Assembly: GCA_003248805.1 (NCBI GenBank)
Contig: QFQY01000112.1
Coordinates: 1 to 5,894 of the forward strand
Direction: 5' to 3'
From: Chelatococcus sp.
Lineage (GTDB): Bacteria > Pseudomonadota > Alphaproteobacteria > Rhizobiales > Beijerinckiaceae
Length of the DNA stretch: 5,894 bases
How positions within the stretch are numbered: the first letter of the stretch is position 1; each line of letters begins with the position of its first letter. The notes under the pieces are model-generated. The model saw only the letters and a list, made by a program, of their open reading frames with translations. It was not told where the DNA came from and ran no database searches. The position numbers and the translations under genes were made by a program. Below are positions 1-5,705 of this stretch, piece after piece.

Positions 1-2
1 GA

Positions 3-3000
3 GCGGACCCGGTTTACGGCGATCTCCCGGTTTTCCCCGACGCGGCCGCCGGCGGGGTGTTCACGCTCGTCGGCAACGAAGGGCGCAAGACCCGCGACTT
101 CAACGAGCGCCTCTACTTCAAGCTGACGCTCGAGGGCCGCACGACCGTTGGCTCGCAGGAATGGTCGGCCTCGCGCACGAAGCTGTTCGTGCCGGGCTTC
201 TCGACGCGGACGGCGATCGCCCCCAGCTTCAGCAACGTTCCGATCGTCATGGGCCGGCGCGAGGCCGGCATGGCGCTGTTCTGCATCCGCGGCCGCACGG
301 CGGGCTTTCCCGGTCCGCTCGACGCCTACCAGTGGCTGCGCGATGGCGTCGCGATCCCGGGCGCGACCGACCAGTGGTATTTCCAGACCAGCGCCGATGT
401 CGGCGCGGTCGTCACCTGCCGGATGACGGCGATCAACGCCGCCGGCACGAACAGCTACACCGTCCCCGGCGGCTCGGCGACAACCGAGGCGGTGCTGCTG
501 CCGGATGCCGGCACCAAGCGGTACATGTCCTTCGCGGCGACGGGGACCGGCGACGGCTCGTCGACCGCCAACGCCATGGCCCTCACCACGGCCAACCTGA
601 ACGCTGCGATCCTCGCCGCGGGGCCGGGCGGCTCCGTCATCCTCAACGCCGACGTCGCCTATCCGATGACGGAGTCGCTGCTGATCTTCCGGGGCGGCAC
701 GTCCGGCTCGCCGGTCAACATCGTCGGCATGTCCTTCGCGACCGGCCGCGAGAAGAACGTCGTCCTCTCGTCGACACGATCCCAGCCGCTCGACATCGGC
801 GCCATCATGGTGCGGGGCGGAACCGGCGACCGCGGCATCCCGATCATGTCGATCGGCTCGCCCTATGGCGTCGTGACCGCCAGCGCGGCTTCGAACCTGG
901 TCGCCTCGGCTGACGGCCTGCTGCAGAACCTGCCGGCCGGCACGCCGCTCTTCATCGCCAATTCCGGGTCGGGCTCGGCGATGCCGGCGCCGCTGGTCGC
1001 GAACACGGTCTACTATGCGATTCCGGTCTCGGGCGGGTTCCGCGTCGCGGCGACCAGGGCCGACGCGATCGCCGGGACCGCCATTACGCTGACGACGGAC
1101 GGCGCGCCGACACTGAATGCGACGACCTGCGGCGACGTCTCGACCGCAACCGTGAATGTCGGCTCGAACCTCATCACCGTGAGCGCCGACCTCTACGGCG
1201 ACACGGAAGACGGCGATCTGCTGCTGTTCTCGACGAGCGGCACGCGCCCGACCGGATTCAACGGTGTCGGCGCCGTCGTCAAGAAGCTCGGCTCGAACAC
1301 GCTGCGCGTCTACAAGTCGGTGATCGACTACGAGGCCGACGTTCCCTTCGTCTTCACCGACACCGGCACCGGGACGTTCACCGCGCGCCAGTGCCGGGTT
1401 CCGGTCGGCTCGTCCTACATCGACTACCGGAACATCACCTGCAAGGATGCCGGCTCCGCCGACGCCGCGATCCTGCAGCGCATGCCGCTCAAGGGCATCC
1501 GCTTTTTCGACGTCCACGGCACCAACGTCTATCGCCTCTTCGGGCAGACGAACCGGATATCGTCGGATTTCAACGACGCGAGCGCGATCGGCCTGACCTT
1601 CGACCGCTCCATCGTCTATGGCTGCGAGCGCGGCCATCACCGCGTGCGCTATCACACGCGCGGCGCCGTCTTCAATCTGTGCTTCACGGACGCCCGCGGG
1701 TTCTTCAACGACCTGTTCCCGTCGCTGAACGTTCTGCAGGAGACGAACACCTATATCGTCGAGATCGGCGATACGACCTGGCAGATCGGGCCGAGCAACA
1801 CCCTCTACACCAACTGCGTCGCCAAGCGCGCCTATACGATCTATCCGCCCGACGAATACGCCCAGGGCGACGGCTTCGAGAGTTCCGGAACCTATGTCGG
1901 TTCACTGCTTCGGCAGTGGTGCGAGGCGACCTGGTGCGGCGATGGCGGGTTCGACGACAAGGCGACCGGCCTCGTCTACGAGGACTGCTACGCCGGCTTC
2001 ACCAAGCGGCAGTTCCGCCTTTGGAACTCGGCGACCCTTCGGCGCACATGGTCGAAGGAGCCGCAGCGCCAGTCGAGCTTTCGCGGGGAGAACGGCGGGC
2101 GCTGCCATTTCGGCATCTTCCGCAGCAACGCGACCATGCTGTTCGAGGATTTCACAATCATCGACGCGTCCGACGCCGACCTCTTCAACTGGGAGACGGG
2201 GTCGACCGTCAGCAACACGGCGGTCACCTTCACGAACGCCACGATGGACGTGCTCAACCCGCAGCGATCCGTCTTCAAGAACGGCGCCTCGAACACGCTG
2301 ACCTGGACGCCGGCCGCTACGCCGAGCACGGCGATCGCCTATGCCAGCGGGTTCGAAGGGGGCGGCGTGCCGGAGTCGACGGCCGCGACCGGCACTGTGA
2401 TCGCGACCCTGTCCGGCGCCGACCGCTTCCTCCTGGTCAACAATCCGGGCGGAAAGTTCCGGCTCGACGGCACCCAGCTCAAGCTGATCTCGCCGCTGAA
2501 CTACTCGGTCGCCGCGAGCCACACGCTGCTGATCCGCGGCACGACGCGCGAGGCCTGGTCCGATCTGAGCGTCAACATCCTTGTTCTCGGGTCGGAGGAG
2601 GCTGAGACCGCCGCGTTCTTCGATGCTGCCGCGACCGCCGCGCTCGATCTCAGCGGCGTGACGCCGTCCTACCGGGCGGCGGTGAACGCCCGCATCAAGG
2701 GCTACAAGGAGAACGGCCTGTGGGATATCGCCACGGTGATCCCGCTGGTGCTGGCCCCGACCACGGAGCTGGCCGGGCGCAATCTCCGGCAGAACGCGCA
2801 CCACTTCACGGTGCACGGCGGGGTCACCAAGACGCCGAAGTCGCTCTACACGGGCGACGGTACATCCGGCTACTTGGAGGCGGCTTCGGCCGTGCCCAAC
2901 GCGCTCGGCGCGAATTGGGGGCAGAACGACGCCTTCATCCATGCCGAGGTGACGAGCCATCCGGCGACGAGTGCGAAGCAGCTCCTGACGATGGGCTCGG

Positions 3001-3365
3001 GCACCAGCTTCACGACGCTGGTGATCTACCAGAACGCGACGCAGAGCGGCTTTCGCTGCAATGCGCAGAACATCGCCGCCGTCAACAACAGCGTGCGGAC
3101 GGGCGACTTCTTCGTCAGCCGCGAGCCCACCGTCCAGCGCTTCCGCCGGCACGGCGGCGCGACCGTCACCAGCAGCAACGCCTCCGTCGCCCCGAACGGT
3201 TCCGGCCCGCTCCGGATGCTCGCCAACAACGGCGCGACGCCGACCGACTTCAACGACGCCACCGCGGCGATCTGGTGGGCTGGCAAGAACCTCGACACGA
3301 CGCAGCAGGCCAACCTGATCGCGGTCAGGAACTCGTTCCGCTCGGCCTGCGAAGCGGCGCTTTGA
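3..3365 (+). CDS. Phage tail fibre / tailspike protein, beta-helix type (5' partial)
   Basis: This is a large phage tail adhesin, expected to sit at the tail tip and bind, possibly cleave, a surface polysaccharide. The frame is open through the left edge, so the gene begins outside the window; the GTG at 57 lies within continuous coding sequence and is not a convincing start. Counting residues from position 3 (1120 codons visible): an Ig-like module at about 76-158 with the Cys94, Trp111, Cys139 signature; a beta-helix entry near 172 (GTGDGSS-type motif); an inserted domain at about 290-371 containing VYYAIPVSGGFRVA; the main right-handed beta-helix at about 467-767, with acidic clusters (Asp623, Glu626, Asp647, Asp651, Asp652) that could be catalytic or metal-binding; a cadherin-like module at about 790-864; and a Gly/Ser/Asn-rich lectin-like (concanavalin A-type) C-terminal region at about 867-1120. 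The domain calls come from sequence style, not a profile search. The tail-adhesin role is likely; the enzymatic activity is unproven. Confidence 0.85.
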   Translation, partial: ADPVYGDLPVFPDAAAGGVFTLVGNEGRKTRDFNERLYFKLTLEGRTTVGSQEWSASRTKLFVPGFSTRTAIAPSFSNVPIVMGRREAGMALFCIRGRTAGFPGPLDAYQWLRDGVAIPGATDQWYFQTSADVGAVVTCRMTAINAAGTNSYTVPGGSATTEAVLLPDAGTKRYMSFAATGTGDGSSTANAMALTTANLNAAILAAGPGGSVILNADVAYPMTESLLIFRGGTSGSPVNIVGMSFATGREKNVVLSSTRSQPLDIGAIMVRGGTGDRGIPIMSIGSPYGVVTASAASNLVASADGLLQNLPAGTPLFIANSGSGSAMPAPLVANTVYYAIPVSGGFRVAATRADAIAGTAITLTTDGAPTLNATTCGDVSTATVNVGSNLITVSADLYGDTEDGDLLLFSTSGTRPTGFNGVGAVVKKLGSNTLRVYKSVIDYEADVPFVFTDTGTGTFTARQCRVPVGSSYIDYRNITCKDAGSADAAILQRMPLKGIRFFDVHGTNVYRLFGQTNRISSDFNDASAIGLTFDRSIVYGCERGHHRVRYHTRGAVFNLCFTDARGFFNDLFPSLNVLQETNTYIVEIGDTTWQIGPSNTLYTNCVAKRAYTIYPPDEYAQGDGFESSGTYVGSLLRQWCEATWCGDGGFDDKATGLVYEDCYAGFTKRQFRLWNSATLRRTWSKEPQRQSSFRGENGGRCHFGIFRSNATMLFEDFTIIDASDADLFNWETGSTVSNTAVTFTNATMDVLNPQRSVFKNGASNTLTWTPAATPSTAIAYASGFEGGGVPESTAATGTVIATLSGADRFLLVNNPGGKFRLDGTQLKLISPLNYSVAASHTLLIRGTTREAWSDLSVNILVLGSEEAETAAFFDAAATAALDLSGVTPSYRAAVNARIKGYKENGLWDIATVIPLVLAPTTELAGRNLRQNAHHFTVHGGVTKTPKSLYTGDGTSGYLEAASAVPNALGANWGQNDAFIHAEVTSHPATSAKQLLTMGSGTSFTTLVIYQNATQSGFRCNAQNIAAVNNSVRTGDFFVSREPTVQRFRRHGGATVTSSNASVAPNGSGPLRMLANNGATPTDFNDATAAIWWAGKNLDTTQQANLIAVRNSFRSACEAAL

Positions 3366-3375
3366 CGCCTGGCGG

Positions 3376-3390
3376 GCCGGCTAAACCGGC
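3376..3390. terminator. Possible bidirectional hairpin between convergent genes
   Basis: A perfect 5-bp inverted repeat (GCCGG, loop CTAAA, CCGGC) lies in the 15-base gap between the convergent stop codons of the tail gene and the reverse-strand gene, and it includes the latter's TAG. There is no T-run on either side, so it is at best a weak intrinsic terminator. The position is what suggests the role. Confidence 0.25.
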
Positions 3391-3758
3391 GTGATCGACG
3401 TGAAGTAGAAGTCCGTGGTCTGGGTGTTCAGATTCGCTACGTTGACCGCGGCCGGCGCCGCTTTCGCCGGATCGACCGGAATGGCGGGCTTGGTGCTGTT
3501 CCAGCCGCTGATCCTGTTGTTCTGATATTCCGTCTTCATGTGATGCAGGACCTGCATGACATTCTCGATCTGCTCGCCGCGCATGTTTTTGTCGGCGTCC
3601 AGGTCGAGCACGTACATGATGTACTTCATCATGTAGTTGTTGAGGTTGCTCTCGATCTCGGCGGTGAGACCGATGCTGCGGAAATCTCGCTGCACGGCAA
3701 CCATCGACTTCGTGATCGCGGTCCGGAGCTGGTTTAGTTTCGCCGTATCGATCTTCAT
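3381..3758 (-). CDS. Uncharacterised 125-aa protein, candidate phage moron
   Basis: I do not recognise this protein. The ATG at 3758 is chosen because a purine-rich GGGGGGA stretch lies directly upstream; an upstream GTG-type extension to 3812 would overlap the predicted promoter. Residues 1-85 look mostly alpha-helical and Met-rich (NYMMKYIMYV at 41-50, ENVMQVLHHMK at 65-75). They are followed by a Pro/Ala-rich linker (91-105) and a polar tail ending TTDFYFTSITPV. There is no signal peptide or convincing membrane helix, and no known catalytic motif, so it is probably a cytoplasmic or virion-associated helical protein. It is the only reverse-strand gene here, lying between the tail adhesin and the lysis cassette. 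A hand count gives about 57% GC over 3421-3720, against roughly 70% in sampled stretches of its neighbours, which suggests separate acquisition. The coding call is strong; the moron role (lysogen-expressed cargo such as exclusion or defence) is inference from layout only. Confidence 0.75.
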   Translation of the reverse strand: MKIDTAKLNQLRTAITKSMVAVQRDFRSIGLTAEIESNLNNYMMKYIMYVLDLDADKNMRGEQIENVMQVLHHMKTEYQNNRISGWNSTKPAIPVDPAKAAPAAVNVANLNTQTTDFYFTSITPV

Positions 3759-3762
3759 GATT

Positions 3763-3770
3763 CCCCCCTT
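3763..3770 (-). promoter_or_regulatory. Ribosome binding site for the reverse-strand gene
   Basis: On the reverse strand the sequence reads AAGGGGGG, four bases before the ATG at 3758. It is purine-rich but not a canonical AGGAGG. It decides the start at 3758 over the longer open frame. Confidence 0.55.
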
Positions 3771-3784
3771 CGCTTGAGCGCTCG

Positions 3785-3812
3785 ATCCTAAGCGCACGCA
3801 GCCCCGAAACAA
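3785..3812 (-). promoter_or_regulatory. Predicted sigma-70-type promoter for the reverse-strand gene
   Basis: On the reverse strand, TTGTTT (3812-3807, preceded by C as in the alphaproteobacterial CTTG form) and TAGGAT (3790-3785) are separated by 16 bases. The -10 keeps TA..AT of the consensus. Transcription would begin near 3778, leaving an untranslated leader of about 20 bases before the ATG at 3758. An inverted repeat (CGCTT 3771-3775 / AAGCG 3790-3794) encloses the 8-base palindrome GAGCGCTC (3776-3783) and overlaps the -10 and the start region, where a repressor could bind. The promoter call rests on motif match and good spacing only. Confidence 0.45.
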
Positions 3813-3820
3813 GGTGCTGC

Positions 3821-3840
3821 GCGGCGGCAGGGCCCGCCGC
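3821..3840. repeat. GC-rich hairpin and first copy of the GGGCCCGCCGCC leader element
   Basis: A perfect 7-bp stem (GCGGCGG 3821-3827 / CCGCCGC 3834-3840) with a 6-base loop lies about 40 bases before the endolysin start. The segment 3826-3841 recurs with one mismatch in 16 bases at 5064-5079, before the lipoprotein gene. There is no T-run, so it is not a standard terminator. It could be a transcript-stability or translation-control element, or a remnant of a duplicated leader. Confidence 0.4.
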
Positions 3841-3868
3841 CCTCGGCATTATCGCGATCCTTCATCCC

Positions 3869-3872
3869 GGAG
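3869..3872 (+). promoter_or_regulatory. Ribosome binding site of the endolysin gene
   Basis: GGAG lies seven bases before the ATG at 3880 and fixes that start over the upstream in-frame GTG at 3814. The stretch from GGAG to ATG differs from the lipoprotein leader at 5093-5105 by a single inserted C. Confidence 0.7.
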
Positions 3873-3879
3873 ATCCATC

Positions 3880-4542
3880 ATGGACACGACCGCTGTGCAG
3901 CGGGCGCTGATCGCGCTCGGCTATTCGCTCGCCGTGGACGGCGTCATGGGCCCGCAGACGCGGGCCGCGCTGCAGACGTTCCAGCGAGGTCGTGGCCTCG
4001 CAGCCGACGGCATCGCCGGGCCACATACCGTGAAGGCGCTGCAGGCCGCCGTGGCGGAGAGAACCGAGCCGCGGCCGTCTCCTGTGGCCGAACCGGTCAT
4101 CAGGATCGCGCAGCCGCGCGCCACCCGCCGGATCGCCGAGATCATTTTCCACTGCACCGCGACGCCGGAGGGTCGCGACGTCTCGGTCGAAACGATCCGA
4201 GATTGGCATGTCGGGAAGGGCTGGAAGGACATCGGCTACCACTGGATCGTCGGGCTTGACGGCGTGCCGCGCCCAGGGCGGCCCGAGGCGCAGGTCGGCG
4301 CGCATTGCGAGGGCCACAATAGCGGGACCCTCGGCGTCGTCTATGTCGGCGGCGTTGCCACGGACGGGAAGACCGCGAAGGACACCCGCACCCCGGCGCA
4401 GCGCGCCGGCCTGCTCGCGATCGGCCGGGCCCTTATCGCCCGATATCCGACGATCACGAAGGTGAGCGGGCACAACCAGTACGCCAACAAGGCCTGCCCC
4501 AGCTTCGACGTCCGCCGCGACGAGATCGGTCGGCTGATCTGA
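3880..4542 (+). CDS. Phage endolysin: N-acetylmuramoyl-L-alanine amidase with peptidoglycan-binding domain
   Basis: This 220-aa lytic enzyme is predicted to cut the amide bond between N-acetylmuramic acid and L-alanine in peptidoglycan at the end of infection. Residues 4-58 form a PG_binding_1-type domain (YSLAVDGVMGPQTRAALQTF, then a second half-repeat GLAADGIAGPHTVKAL). A Pro/Arg-rich linker (61-83) leads to an Amidase_2 domain (84-220). The latter closely follows T7 lysozyme: His91 in FHCTAT, Tyr120-His121, His142, His198 in SGHNQ, Lys204 and Cys206 in NKACPSFD. By alignment with T7 lysozyme, His91, His198 and Cys206 are the zinc ligands and Tyr120 and Lys204 the catalytic residues; all are present, and the His-to-Cys spacing of eight is conserved. 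No signal peptide or signal-anchor is seen, so export should depend on a holin. It is the first gene of the cassette. Confidence 0.95.
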   Translation: MDTTAVQRALIALGYSLAVDGVMGPQTRAALQTFQRGRGLAADGIAGPHTVKALQAAVAERTEPRPSPVAEPVIRIAQPRATRRIAEIIFHCTATPEGRDVSVETIRDWHVGKGWKDIGYHWIVGLDGVPRPGRPEAQVGAHCEGHNSGTLGVVYVGGVATDGKTAKDTRTPAQRAGLLAIGRALIARYPTITKVSGHNQYANKACPSFDVRRDEIGRLI

Positions 4543-4573
4543 TCCGTGCCGGCGGTTTCCGGCTATCACCAAC

Positions 4574-4578
4574 AGGAG
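4574..4578 (+). promoter_or_regulatory. Ribosome binding site of the 83-aa gene
   Basis: AGGAG lies six bases before the ATG at 4585. It selects that start over the in-frame GTG at 4546, which lies only four bases past the endolysin stop and lacks a Shine-Dalgarno sequence of its own. Confidence 0.7.
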
Positions 4579-4584
4579 AACACC

Positions 4585-4836
4585 ATGTCCACCACCATGC
4601 GCGCCAAGCTTCGCGTCGGCTCCATCATTCCCTTCGGCGAGGCGCAGGAGACGGTGACCTTCCATGGAGTGTCCAAGAGCGATGGCTACCCGGCCGATGG
4701 CACAGACGAGAACAACACCTTCGCCAAGTTCTCGCCGTCGGCGAAGTTTGACATCGTCATCGCCAACCCGGCCCTGATCGGCAAGTTCGAGGTCGGCGAC
4801 ACATTCTATGCCGACTTAACGCCGGCGCCGAAATGA
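4585..4836 (+). CDS. Small beta-rich phage protein of unknown function (83 aa)
   Basis: The protein has no signal peptide, membrane segment or cysteine. Alternating hydrophobic residues (MRAKLRVGSI, ETVTFHGVSK, KFDIVIANP, FEVGDTFYADLTPA) point to a compact all-beta fold, perhaps a small barrel, with a polar Asp/Asn-rich loop at about 35-44 (PADGTDENN). I recognise the general look of a recurrent small phage protein but cannot attach a function. It follows the endolysin after a 42-base gap and has its own strong ribosome binding site. Its last codon and stop overlap the start of the zinc-ribbon gene by four bases (ATGA), so the two are probably co-translated. It could be a minor structural protein, a lysis accessory or a regulator; nothing in the sequence decides this. 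Confidence 0.8.
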   Translation: MSTTMRAKLRVGSIIPFGEAQETVTFHGVSKSDGYPADGTDENNTFAKFSPSAKFDIVIANPALIGKFEVGDTFYADLTPAPK

Positions 4837-5054
4837 AGCGCGTCGGCGGGCGGGCAGCTGCCTGCCCGATCTGTGGGTCGCTCGCCGTGTCGGATGCCCC
4901 GGCAGCGCGAGGCCCGCGCTTCCGCTGCGACCGATGCGACCATGTCGGACCGCAGCGCAGCTTCATCTCCTGGCAAGGCGGCCACGAACGGCGATCTGGC
5001 CCGCCAGTTTCCAGCGGGCGCGTGATGCCGATCATCCCTCCCGAAACCGACTGA
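4833..5054 (+). CDS. Small zinc-ribbon protein (73 aa)
   Basis: Two CXXC pairs (Cys11/Cys14 in CPICG and Cys32/Cys35 in CDRCDH), 17 residues apart, form a typical zinc-ribbon knuckle pair. A polar Gly/Pro/Arg-rich tail follows (SWQGGHERRSGPP to the C-terminal PPETD) with no second domain. The start overlaps the previous stop by ATGA and there is no Shine-Dalgarno sequence upstream, so translation should be coupled to the 83-aa gene. Such ribbons bind nucleic acid or proteins, or act as structural modules; a role in late transcription or packaging is as plausible as one in lysis. The intact cysteine pairs and the coupling support a real gene; function is unknown. Confidence 0.7.
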   Translation: MKRVGGRAAACPICGSLAVSDAPAARGPRFRCDRCDHVGPQRSFISWQGGHERRSGPPVSSGRVMPIIPPETD

Positions 5055-5063
5055 CCCGCCGAC

Positions 5064-5079
5064 GGCCGGGCCCGCCGCC
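5064..5079. repeat. Second copy of the GGGCCCGCCGCC leader element
   Basis: It matches 3826-3841 at 15 of 16 bases, with an identical 12-base core at 5068-5079. It sits ten bases after the zinc-ribbon stop and 24 bases before the lipoprotein start. Its own stem is weaker than that of the first copy (CGGC/GCCG, 4 bp). A CAT-repeat tract (5081-5091) separates it from the ribosome binding site. Confidence 0.45.
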
Positions 5080-5092
5080 TCATCATCATCAT

Positions 5093-5096
5093 GGAG
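5093..5096 (+). promoter_or_regulatory. Ribosome binding site of the lipoprotein gene
   Basis: GGAG lies six bases before the ATG at 5103. The upstream in-frame ATG at 5091 overlaps this site and has only a CAT-repeat tract before it, so 5103 is the better start. Confidence 0.65.
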
Positions 5097-5102
5097 ATCA
5101 TC

Positions 5103-5477
5103 ATGTTCCCGACGCGCATTCTCGGCGCGGCGCTGCTGGCGCTCGCACTCACCGCCGGCGGCTGTCAGACCGCCGGCACCACCTCCGCCACGGGCTGGGG
5201 GCAGATCGCCGCCGGTGTTGGCAACGTCATCGGCGAAACGAAGATTGATCCGCAGATCGAGAAGGTCTCGGGCAAGCTGGCGCGCTACTGCGCCGAGGTG
5301 AAGGCGGCCGCGCTCGCCGTCGATTTCCTCGCGCCGGAGAAGCTCCAGGAGGCGGCAAGCGCCGGCCGGATCGCCGTCGCCACCTTCTGCGCTGCCCCGC
5401 CGAAGAGCGTCGCCGAGGCGCTCGTCTCCCTCGCCAACGCCTATGCCGCGATCGAGGCCGCCCGTCAGGGCGGCTGA
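5103..5477 (+). CDS. Phage-encoded lipoprotein (124 aa), function unknown
   Basis: A classic lipoprotein signal opens the protein: Arg5, a hydrophobic core (ILGAALLALALT, 6-17) and a lipobox ending AGGC, with Cys21 as the expected lipidated residue after signal peptidase II cleavage. The mature part (about 104 aa) starts with a Gly/Thr-rich spacer (22-45) and continues as an Ala-rich, probably helical region (50-122) with two more cysteines (Cys63, Cys96) that could pair in the periplasm. Residue +2 is Gln, not Asp, which favours sorting to the outer membrane under enterobacterial rules. Lying between endolysin and holin candidates, it could act in outer-membrane disruption like a spanin o-subunit. 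It is, however, longer than typical Rz1, not proline-rich, and no Rz-like partner is visible here. Superinfection exclusion is another known job of phage lipoproteins. The lipoprotein call is strong; the role is open. Confidence 0.8.
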   Translation: MFPTRILGAALLALALTAGGCQTAGTTSATGWGQIAAGVGNVIGETKIDPQIEKVSGKLARYCAEVKAAALAVDFLAPEKLQEAASAGRIAVATFCAAPPKSVAEALVSLANAYAAIEAARQGG

Positions 5478-5498
5478 TCCCCCGCGCACCATCCGATC

Positions 5499-5503
5499 AG
5501 GAG
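5499..5503 (+). promoter_or_regulatory. Ribosome binding site of the first holin-like gene
   Basis: AGGAG lies seven bases before the ATG at 5511, in the 33-base gap after the lipoprotein stop. Confidence 0.65.
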
Positions 5504-5510
5504 ACCCGTC

Positions 5511-5705
5511 ATGAATCTGATCACTCCTCTCCTGCCGGCTATCCGCGTCGCGGTGTTCGGCGCCGTCACCTGGGGGCTCGCAAGGGTCCAGCTACCGGCC
5601 GAACACGCCGGGCCGGTCACCGACTGGCTGATGACAGGCGTCGCGGGCGCGATCACGGTCGCCTATGCCGCCTGGGCCTCCCGCCGTGAGGTCGACAAGC
5701 GCTGA
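5511..5705 (+). CDS. Small two-helix membrane protein, candidate class II holin (64 aa)
   Basis: Two hydrophobic segments are visible, about 4-25 (ITPLLPAIRVAVFGAVTWGLA) and 37-56 (TDWLMTGVAGAITVAYAAWA), joined by a short polar turn (QLPAEHAGP). A charged C-terminal tail follows (SRREVDKR). Length, two transmembrane helices and a basic tail match class II holins, which oligomerise in the inner membrane and open it to let a cytoplasmic endolysin reach the wall. The look also resembles the small alphaproteobacterial proteins labelled Pam3-gp28-type putative holins, though I recall this and have not searched. It follows the lipoprotein by 33 bases, and its stop TGA shares one base with the next start (TGATG), implying coupled translation. 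The topology is well supported; holin activity is inferred. Confidence 0.75.
   Translation: MNLITPLLPAIRVAVFGAVTWGLARVQLPAEHAGPVTDWLMTGVAGAITVAYAAWASRREVDKR

Noticed and set aside
1391..2605. 404-codon forward open frame inside the tail gene
   Set aside because: Arg/His-rich, low-complexity composition typical of an out-of-frame reading of GC-rich coding DNA; the tail protein frame over the same bases has coherent beta-helix sequence.
1902..3152. 416-codon reverse open frame opposite the tail gene
   Set aside because: Antisense shadow caused by high third-position GC; Arg/Gly/Val-rich, with no recognisable motif and no ribosome binding site that I could support.
3847..3852. CATTAT as a -10 element for a promoter of the lysis cassette
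   Set aside because: No acceptable -35 lies 16-18 bases upstream, where the sequence is the GC-rich hairpin; the cassette may be read from further upstream or from a phage-specific late promoter I cannot identify.
3814..3879. N-terminal extension of the endolysin from the GTG at 3814
   Set aside because: It would translate the hairpin and leader into an Arg-rich stretch. GGAG placed seven bases before the ATG at 3880, and the peptidoglycan-binding domain beginning right after it, favour the shorter form.
3862..4665. 267-codon reverse open frame opposite the endolysin
   Set aside because: It covers the intact endolysin, whose catalytic residues are all present in the forward frame; the reverse translation looks like noise.
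5080..5103. CAT/ATC trinucleotide tract as a phase-variation repeat
   Set aside because: Only about four units are contiguous, and three-base changes would not shift the frame; slippage might slightly alter leader spacing, but there is no real case for phase variation.
4934..5248. 104-codon forward open frame with a poly-His run
   Set aside because: The His run is only the out-of-frame reading of the CAT-repeat tract at 5081-5091; the frame overlaps both the zinc-ribbon and lipoprotein genes and has no ribosome binding site.
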